Shown here: positions 56,209 through 64,000 of the stretch, one piece after another
Layout of the letters: each line of letters begins with the position of its first letter
Numbering within the stretch: the stretch's first letter is position 1
Origin: Thermochaetoides thermophila DSM 1495
Lineage: Eukaryota > Ascomycota > Sordariomycetes > Sordariales > Chaetomiaceae
Assembly: GCF_000221225.1 (NCBI RefSeq)
Contig: NW_006383034.1
Coordinates: 2,232,001-2,296,000 of the forward strand
Length of the DNA stretch: 64,000 nucleotides
Direction of reading: 5' to 3'
Notes under the pieces: generated by a model
What the model was told of the DNA's origin: nothing
Seen by the model: only the letters and a program-made list of their open reading frames with translations
Databases searched by the model: none
Program-made: the position numbers and the translations under genes

Positions 56209-59200
56209 CAGGAATGGGTCCTCGGCACAGAAAGTATCTAGACTATTGCGCTCATTACAATGCAACAGTCCGACAAGGCGGACAAGTGCCTTACTAAGGG
56301 CACGTTGAGTAGAATAGTCTGAGAGAAAATAATATGTTATGAATGCATAAACATGACATTGTAACCTTGTTAGGTCCCGCCTGGCTTTTTTTTTTTTTTT
56401 TTGTCATTGAGGGGAGATGAGAGAGAAATGTGTTCCGACACACACAAGCGAACCATGCTTCCTAGGGAGTGTGCGTTACTAAAGGGAGAGGATCAGACTT
56501 GCCGTTTTGTCCCCCTAGCTCAATAAGCATGGTACAGGCACAACAAAGGGCTGCTGACGGCGGTACAACTCTATTGTCTTTCTCCGTGCCGCCATTTACA
56601 GAGGATATGTCTACTTCCGATGGATTCCCCCCCCACTCTCTGTCTCTGTAACTTAATTTCTCCAAGAAAACAAGCCTTGATGTGGAGTTGACACGCCCAT
56701 CAACACAGCATACAAACTGTGACCTTCAGAGCATCAGCCTTATTCATGAAAGGAGTCACAGGGCTCAGCCCAATACGTTCGCTTGTGAGTGGATGGTTGG
56801 GCATCCAGCCGGGAATGTCAAGCTCCGAGCTGGCCACGCGGATCGGCCCTACGGCCTCATAGCGTCCTTGGTTCTTCTTTCCCCTTGAGGTGGGAGTTCT
56901 ATGTCGGATTTGATCTCCGAGTCTGATGGTCAGTTGCCATCGACTATACACTGACATCAGGGTTGACGACCCGAAAACCCGGTTTAGGATGAGCACAGGT
57001 GCACTCGCTGACACTTAACGATCCAGCCAAGCACATCGAGAGCAGAGTGTCCACATTGGCAGACTCCATGCTCTCTGTAGGCTGGGCCATGATGGCAGCA
57101 CAGCACCAAGGGGCTGGCCGAAAACCTAATAGGTGGTAATTGCAGACAAACAAACAACAAGAGTGATGGGCTTCTCATCTTTGAAGAAGAGTTGAAATGG
57201 CTGCTGACTGCCCTAGATTTGGGTTATCCACATCGCCCTGGCCCAGCAGCAGAACGACAGCCCATAGATTGTGAGTGCAGAGAATGATAGGGCCCGTGCT
57301 CCTCCCGCCTGATTTAGCAGCGCAGGTGACAGCTGGGGTATTCCGGAACAGAGATTAGGCAGGGTAGACATGCATTGTTGGCCGTTGCGACGTAGGGCGT
57401 TCCCCACTACCCTCGCCTAATCGGAGGATGAGCTTGGAATGGCAGGCCGTTTGGCAGATGCAGCGACCTGGGCGCAATCGCGCGCGGGAGCCCGATTAAG
57501 CTTGGGGGGGAGACAGTTCCACAACAGCTGCCTTTTCTGTCAGAAGTGTTTTCTCTCCTATCCAGTTGCTATGAGGGAGGGCGAGCCAAACGTGAGAGTT
57601 TCTGGGTCTAGGTACGCATTGCACGAAGTGTCCCTAACCTAGACATGGGGCCAGGCCAGTCCAGTCAACCAGCATGCAATTCGAGCCGAGACAAAGAGAA
57701 GACAGACTGCCAGTGGGGAGTGCTGTTCCCAGTCGGCCTGTGGACGAGACGTATCCCGTGTCTTCTGTGAGTGAGGTACCTATGTGTGTTGGTCCCAATA
57801 TTGTCCAAACCGAGTTCGTAAGCCGTGGAATGCATGGTTGATCGATTCCCGATGATCAAGTCAAGTGCCGTGTGTGTCGAATTTGTGTGAATTGTTTTTG
57901 ATTGAGGCTGAGAGGAAAAAAAACCCCGACGCCAAAGAAGAGTGCAGCAGGCGCCCAATGACAGCCTCCAGCCCTCTCTCTCCCAAATTGGGTGGCTTCT
58001 TTGTTGCGGTCTACCCGACCTTCTGCTATAGGCTCCTCGTGCCCTGTGGGCTTGCTGTAGGCGTGTTTGGTATCTAACTCTCTGCCTTCTCTTTGTTCTG
58101 GGGGTCCTTCGAGCGCGCCTTCGCCATCTCGGCACCGCACCTGCGAGCTTTCCTATATTGGACTAGTGCTGTGGACCACTGTGGGTCTCCACGCCGTAGC
58201 CGGCTTGAAGTTTAAACTGACGGCAGGTGCGGGAGGTCGATCTCCACATGCGCTTTCGACGTTGCAGTGTCCAGAAACTCTGCCTTTTCTGTGTTTGCCC
58301 TGACCAATTTCCCACGTTTTCCATTTTTTGGTGTACCTTTGGGTCTCTGGCGCGCTGCCCAAAGCGTGCACTTGCAGAGTATCAGCTTCGATCCGGAAAA
58401 ATTGGTGTTTTGGTGCGCTTGGGCGGCTTTGCCGATGCCTAGACTCCAGGTGCCAGCTTCTCGAGGGCTCGAGCCTGTTTTTCGTTAAGTTGTGAATCGT
58501 AAAATCGAGTAAATTTGAGCGCTATGCGCATACAATTCTCAAGGCCATGTAGGCATGCCGCGTGCCGGCCTTGGACCATGAACTACCGAATTGGATCTCG
58601 ACCGGCCGGCAGTCCCGAAAGATCCATCAGATGTCGTAATGATGTCGGTGATGATGCAAACCCCACCCCTGTCCATCTCGTTCATGCTCCGGACTTGGCA
58701 TTGGTGTCTAGAAGAAACGCTGCCACCCAACTCAGTCTCGGGATCCAAGCCTGCGCGGAAAGCTTATCCGCAACTCTGACTTGACACTTGACACATGGAA
58801 CATTGAAACCTTCCATCTCTGTTCTCAGTCCCTGTCTCCTGGTGTAGGTACCACCTTCCACCAGTTAGGTAAGGACACGCCCCTCATCTGGCCTACGCCC
58901 GTCATAGCACCTAACGGTCAACACTAACCTATCATCTGAGACGCGTACGTCGTATTAAGTTGATCAGAACCTCGCTGCCCATGAATGCCCAGGCGTCCTC
59001 CTTGCCCCCATATCAATAACATATAGGCAGGGTTGATGACATTGGCTTTTCTACCTGATCTACCCGGAAAGGGGGCCCGTCTCGGCTCTGATCCGGCTTT
59101 TGGTTGTTGCTGTGTCATCCCGCATGGCCTTCACGCACACAGCGCATCGGCTTGTATGGTCTCCTATCTCTTGCAAACACCTGGTCCATAACATCCATGT

Positions 59201-60589
59201 CTTTCACGTGGAGGGGGCCTAGGGTCGTAAAAAAGCAACCTGTGCGGACTAAGCCTATGTGCTGTCTTGACTGTAGGCAGTAGGTTGCCATACCGCTACT
59301 CAAGCGAAGCCCCGTCCTCCCGCCTACGTAGCTATGCTTTCCCAAAGGTTGCTTGTCGCGCTTGAAAATCCTGAAAATGCGGCCTTCTTTCCCGATATTT
59401 GACGGATATTGCGTGCATCTGTGGGGTAGAATGAGGCGTAATCCTGGGTCGGTGCTTGCTCGAACCCGTGCTTCCAACGGTCGCGTCTGCCGGCGCCGAC
59501 CGCGTCCAGGTCGAGGTCGCGGAATTTATCCATCCTTTACCCATATTGCGGATGCAACGTTTTTGCCAGCACACCACAACCGTACGTCAAAGTCCTTGTA
59601 CAGGCCCACCTCGTTACCAGACCCCGTACTTCTGAGTGCACCTCGCCTATCTTGCAAGACTGCTTTGTCAAGCTGACCAAAGTCACCAAGCATCCCAGAC
59701 GGGAAACCGAGAGTATCACGCTTCTCCCAAAGAAGCTCTCCCACGGCCGCTCAAACCCTGGGTCTCTTCGGGGCGTGCATGCCAGCCCCGGAGCCCCGCG
59801 TTACCTGCCCGCAGACCCGTCACTGTGGGAGACAGCCACGGCGATTCCAACGCCGCTCTGCGCTGAACACCTCTCCTTGCCCATGGCATGTAGCCCTGGG
59901 GCCTGGGATTAGAAGCCGCTGATGAGGATGCTAGTTACAGGGGGTTTGACCTGCCCCGGAGCTTGCCCCGACCCTCTTTGCGGTTTTCGCCGTCTTGGTC
60001 CCGGTGGAATTTCAAGTGCCGTGCCCGGCAGCAACCCCTGACCCCGAGCTGCCTCCATGTGACGGCCCAGCAATCAACCTTTCATTCTGGAATACCATAC
60101 TCGGCTCCTTACGAAAAGCTAGCGTGTATTCGTTCCCATCTGCCCGCCTGTCCGCTTGTACTCCGTAGTCTGGGTATCCCTCCATTAACCCCACTTAGAC
60201 GGGTATTACTCTGTTTCATCCACGGCCTGTCACTTGTGTAGACTAGGGGGCCAGCTAAGGCAGGGTGTGTTAGGTTGGTGTACAAGATGGAATTGCGGAC
60301 GGATATATACCGGGAACCGGAAGGTACAGTCCCCGTTATAGATAGGAGGTCTAGACCGCCGGTACGCCCTCTGCGGACAGTAGGCTGTTTTATCGTTTTC
60401 TATCCTTGACTTTCTTTATCTCCTTCACCACGCTTGGGCATCTTGGTCTCAATAAGACAACTCCCTTGTGTGCTCCCTCTTGGTGCTCCCTTGGCTTAAG
60501 CACTCCCTCAACAGAGCCTGAGAAATACGGACACCCCATCGAAGAAGCAGCCCCTTACTGACAGTCGATTCCGGTTCTACTTTTTCATT
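56209..60589. other. 4.4-kb gene-free region before the ferric reductase
   Basis: No gene recognised on either strand. A T18-type run lies at about 56385-56402. Frames reach 156 codons (minus, 57665-58135) but show no motif. The last part is the likely promoter of the reductase, with a TATATA-type sequence at 60302-60308. Confidence 0.4.
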
Positions 60590-62629
60590 ATGGCCGGGTG
60601 GTCAGGAACACCAAGTTCGACCAGCACAGGCAGTGGAGGACATGGGGGCCGCAGTACAGATCCGGCGCGGGCCGCCTACTTCGCCGCTAGACACAAGGTC
60701 GTTGAGCGTGCCATGAAGCACTACGCTGCTGGTTTGTGCGGGCTGATCGCTATCTTCGTACTTTGGCGCTGGGTAAGGTGGCTGAGCGTGAAAGTGGAGA
60801 GAAAGCGGAAGCCGGCCGGGGCATTGGGCAAGCCGTTTGTTGCGGTTTCAAGGTCAGTGTCTCAAGATTTTCCCTAGTTGCGGGAAGTCAAGCTGTTGAC
60901 GGTTATCCAGACTTCTCCGGAATCTGCTGGTTCGCAGAGTTCCCGGATTTGGCTCTGGTGGGCACGCTCTCGTGGTCATTGCCTATGTGGCCATCAACCT
61001 TGCGATTGCGTTTACCAATGTTCAGTGGACAGTGTCGTACGTCGCTCACAGGTTTGGATGGTATGCCTTGTTATTGGGACCCCCCTGAGAAGGCATGAGA
61101 AGCGCACTCACACATGCCGTTACAGGTTGTCGCTGGCCAACATGGTCTTGGTCATCTTGCTGGCGCTGAAGAACACTCCACTGGCCTTCCTTACGGCCTA
61201 CTCCTACGAACGGCTCAACTGCTTGCACCAGATCGCTGGCTACACCATGTTCTCACAGATGGTGATCCACGCAGCCATGTACACATCATACTTCAACAGC
61301 CAGGGTCGGCTGCTGAGCATCTACTCCCAGCGCGGCACAATTGCAGGCATCGTGTGCGGTTTCGGTTTCTTGAGCGTCATCTTCTCGGCCGTGTTTCTCC
61401 GTCGTGTGTGGTACGAGATCTTCTACGTGGTCCATGTCGCCTCGTGGGTCGTCTCGGTTATTGCCGTCGGCTTTCACCAACCTTCAATCGCGGATAAAAC
61501 GCTAATTGTTACGCTTATTGCCGCTGTCGCCTGGATCCTCGACCGTATAATCCGTGCCTGTCGAGTTCTTTACTACAGCGCCAACAACGAGGCCACCCTG
61601 CACCCGCTCCCCGGAGGTGGCACTAAGATTATGCTAAAGAAGGCGCCGGCCCGTGCCGAGCCAGGAAAGCACTGTTTCGTTTGGATTCCGGCCATCCGCA
61701 AATTCGAGACGCATCCTTTTACGATTCATCGTAGCGATCCCGTCGAGTTCACCGTAAAGGCCCGTGATGGATTCACCAGCGATTTACACAAATACGCAGC
61801 CGCAAACCCGGGCGTTGCAGTCAAAGCTTCAGTGGATGGGCCATATGGCACGTTTCCTGATCCCATGGAGTTTGACAAGATCGTGCTAATTGCTGGCGGT
61901 GGCGGCGCGACGTTTACTTTTGGCCTGGCAGTGAATGTCCTGGAGAGGATGGGCGAAGAGGATAAGAAGCAGATTGTATTTATTTGGGCAGTTAGGGAGC
62001 ATGGTAAGTACCAAGATTGTATCATTCGTTTTACAAAGCCGGCATGCACTAACGCCATGGTCACAGAAAACCTCTTCTGGTTCCGCGAGCAGCTCGATAT
62101 GCTCCTCACTCAAGCCCAGACACCCCGCGTCAATGTCTCCCTCTACGTGACGCGTGCTTCGTCCGACATTAGTGGTACTCAGGAAGCACAAAACAGCGGC
62201 GAAAGATCATCTACCGACTCACCAGCCCTTTCGCCAATCGAGACGGACCTCGAAAAGAGCATCTCCCACCAGCGCTGGGCTCGCACAACTACTACAACCA
62301 CGACGACGACTGCCACAGAAAGTGACACGGAGAAAGATATCGAGAAGACTATTGAGACGCGGGTTGAACATAGCAAGGAGACTGCCACGGCCGTGACTGC
62401 CACTACGAAGGCTGCTCAGACACTGCTTGATTACCCCGTACAACTTGGTCGCCCTGACACGGCAGCATTGATTCGCGATGCAGTGAACATCACGCCATCG
62501 AACCAGCGCGTGCTGGTTGCAGCTTGCGGGCCGGATGGGTTGATGAGAGTGGTGAGAGACACTACCGCGCGACTGATCAGGGGAGATGGGCCAGCAGTAG
62601 AAGTACATTGTGAACAATTCGGCTGGTAG
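60590..62629 (+). CDS. Ferric/cupric reductase transmembrane protein (FRE family)
   Basis: Plasma-membrane flavocytochrome that passes electrons from NADPH through FAD and two hemes to external Fe3+ or Cu2+. Four exons (60590-60852, 60911-61060, 61126-62003, 62067-62629) give 617 aa. Splicing makes VSRLLRNLLVRRVPGFGSG, then HRFGWLSLANM, and later REHENLFWFREQ. Heme ligands are two His pairs with the family spacing: His172/His241 and His186/His255. The FAD site is HPFTIH starting at His334. NADPH-binding side: VDGPYG and LIAGGGGATF. The C-terminal part has a Ser/Thr/Asp-rich insert (about residues 470-545) before the closing LVAACGPDGLMRVVRD block. The N-terminal 45 residues are Gly/Ser-rich with one membrane span after them. 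No transporter or siderophore gene is adjacent. Confidence 0.93.
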
Positions 62630-64000
62630 GGCGCACTGATTTCATGAGCCTAAGACTTGGGAGAGGATAGCAGGCTGGTTTCATCTCACTGATTATTAGA
62701 CATGAGTATGGTTTGTTCCAGGAGTCTCACGACAATTAGTTCAGGTCTGTCGGGGGTATTTCGATGATGCTAGGATGAGGATGTGTACATATTGGAGTTC
62801 GGGGCTTTGGATACCTTGTTTTTGTCATTGCTTCTTCGAGTTATACCTCAATGGCTTGACATCACGCGCGATATGTTGGGGTTTTTTGGGGGGGGGGGGA
62901 AGGGGGAAGGGGGATTGAAATTTAAGACACGGTCATGGATGGGTACTGAGTATTTACCTGGATACCTACATCTCACGATACTGATAAAGTGCAATTGACC
63001 ATTGGCATATCACAAAGGGAACAACAGCTGTGAACAGTGCACAGTGAAGCTGTCAGGCTCGTAGGTAGGCTGCCCCTCGTCAACCGTGCCCTTGCTTTGC
63101 GAATGCCCCATGATCATGTTTTCAACCCCGCCTTGATTGCCACCACGCATGTCCTTGACTACAGTGCGGATAAGGATATAGTAATTATCCATTAACACCA
63201 TACCTATCCAGCAGGATACCAACGGCCGTGCTGGTAGCGTTGGTCATCTCCTTGTCGACATTCGGATGGCGCTATCGCATCAAAAGCCAGTTTTTCCCAT
63301 CAGCAAAGGATTGGATCTTGCAATCAGCGATCTGGTTGGATCGCAAGGCCTGTTGGGTGAGGCTTGTGAAAGCGGGGCAGCGATCCGCGAGTCTCCACAT
63401 TGATGCAAGAAGCTTTGCCCTTGGCATTTGTGCGTCTGATCTTGTGATCAACATCTCGAACGAGGTTGACAAGGAATGCAGGCTGATGAAGGTCGACGGC
63501 CGGAGACGTAGGATTCTGGATGAGTCTCGAGTTGTGTAACGGGAGATAATGGGGAAAAGTGAGGCCCTGCTGCTGCTTCGGCGTCGGATCCGTTGCGGTC
63601 TGGCAAAGTTGAAATCTCAAGAAATTGATAAAGTCCAGGGCTGGTTGTGGAGTCCCTGCCTTAACCCTGAGTCTTGGCATGCGCAATTGGGCCAAGCGCC
63701 CACGTTAGCCGCCGCTGTTAGGGTCTGGCACCATACTCTGGCCTCCGTTATCGCTACCTAGCAACACAACACCAGCCTCTTGGTTTCCCGTTTCCCGCAA
63801 CAATGCAGCGATGAATGGTGTGCCTCACTGCTGCCCCGCCTTGATGCCGATTGCTTGATAGAGCTTGATTGATAGGCATCTTCCAGGTTCCTAGCTGGGC
63901 TGATAGCGCTGGCGAGATCCTTCACTCTGACATTTGTCTTTTCGGTCTCTTATTTTTCTTCTTCAACGCAACAATACTCCCTACAGCACCTTGGCACTAA
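62630..64000. other. Gene-free end of the window
   Basis: 3' region of the ferric reductase and unassigned sequence. No gene seen; a following gene may begin beyond the edge, since a CT-rich leader-like stretch lies at 63940-64000. Confidence 0.45.
62888..62913 (+). repeat. G-run tract G12-AA-G5-AA-G5
   Basis: Three G runs separated by AA, in the ferric-reductase 3' flank; it can form a G-quadruplex in principle and is also a likely place for assembly length error. Confidence 0.85.

Noticed and set aside
57665..58135. 156-codon minus-strand frame upstream of the ferric reductase
   Set aside because: Arg-rich, no motif and no partners; most likely chance.

Overview
The window is a piece of a filamentous ascomycete (Pezizomycotina) nuclear genome. 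The evidence is short 50-140 nt GT-AG introns, GC-rich coding sequence between AT-richer gene-free stretches, CT-rich leaders, and a gene set typical of Sordariomycetes: an Rsp5/Nedd4-type HECT ligase, a Bud2-type RasGAP, an Iec3-type INO80 subunit, a GtaA-type glutaminase, an RTA1-like protein and a ferric reductase. Stop-riddled relics whose stops could all come from C-to-T change suggest a genome with repeat-induced point mutation (RIP). Placement in Sordariomycetes, perhaps Sordariales, is inference.

Layout. 1-8.5 kb: RSP5/hulA-type ubiquitin ligase (+), then an amidohydrolase-3 protein (+). 8.5-13.2 kb: AT-rich, no intact gene, but two decayed copies of one fungal multi-membrane-span protein family. 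13.3-27.7 kb: a dense conserved block with a 2H phosphoesterase (+), RasGAP (+), cyclophilin 40 (-), D-aminoacyl-tRNA deacylase (-) and CCR4-NOT subunit Not3/5 (+); a 98-N assembly gap lies in the RasGAP leader. 27.7-31.5 kb: no gene seen. 31.5-33.1 kb: a C2H2 zinc-finger protein (+). 35.6-46.7 kb: a second conserved block with NADP-isocitrate dehydrogenase (+), Iec3 (-) divergent from MYG1 exonuclease (+), endosulfine/Igo (-) and GtaA glutaminase (-). 48.26 kb: a tRNA-Thr(AGU) gene with a 7-nt intron. 49.1-50.3 kb: Tgl2-like lipase (-). 50.3-60.6 kb: accessory-looking, with a frameshifted RTA1-like gene and an orphan 759-aa protein having Thr/Pro repeats, a coiled coil and two C-terminal membrane spans. 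60.6-62.6 kb: a ferric reductase (+).

Most genes are multi-exon. I rebuilt exon joins by asking that reading frames meet at GT-AG borders and restore family-conserved residues. These joins reveal several things that single-frame reading misses: the catalytic Cys of the HECT ligase lies across an intron in a split codon; the lipase has an unseen 61-nt last exon; the deacylase starts with only 7 coding nt; and the HECT ligase has a 23-nt microexon.

The genes are housekeeping functions (protein turnover, mRNA decay, chromatin, signalling, NADPH and iron reduction) and form no obvious pathway or cluster. I found no secondary-metabolite cluster, intact transposon, CRISPR array or defence island. 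The best candidates for something undescribed are the orphan protein at 53.9-56.2 kb and the paired relics at 9.0-12.1 kb.
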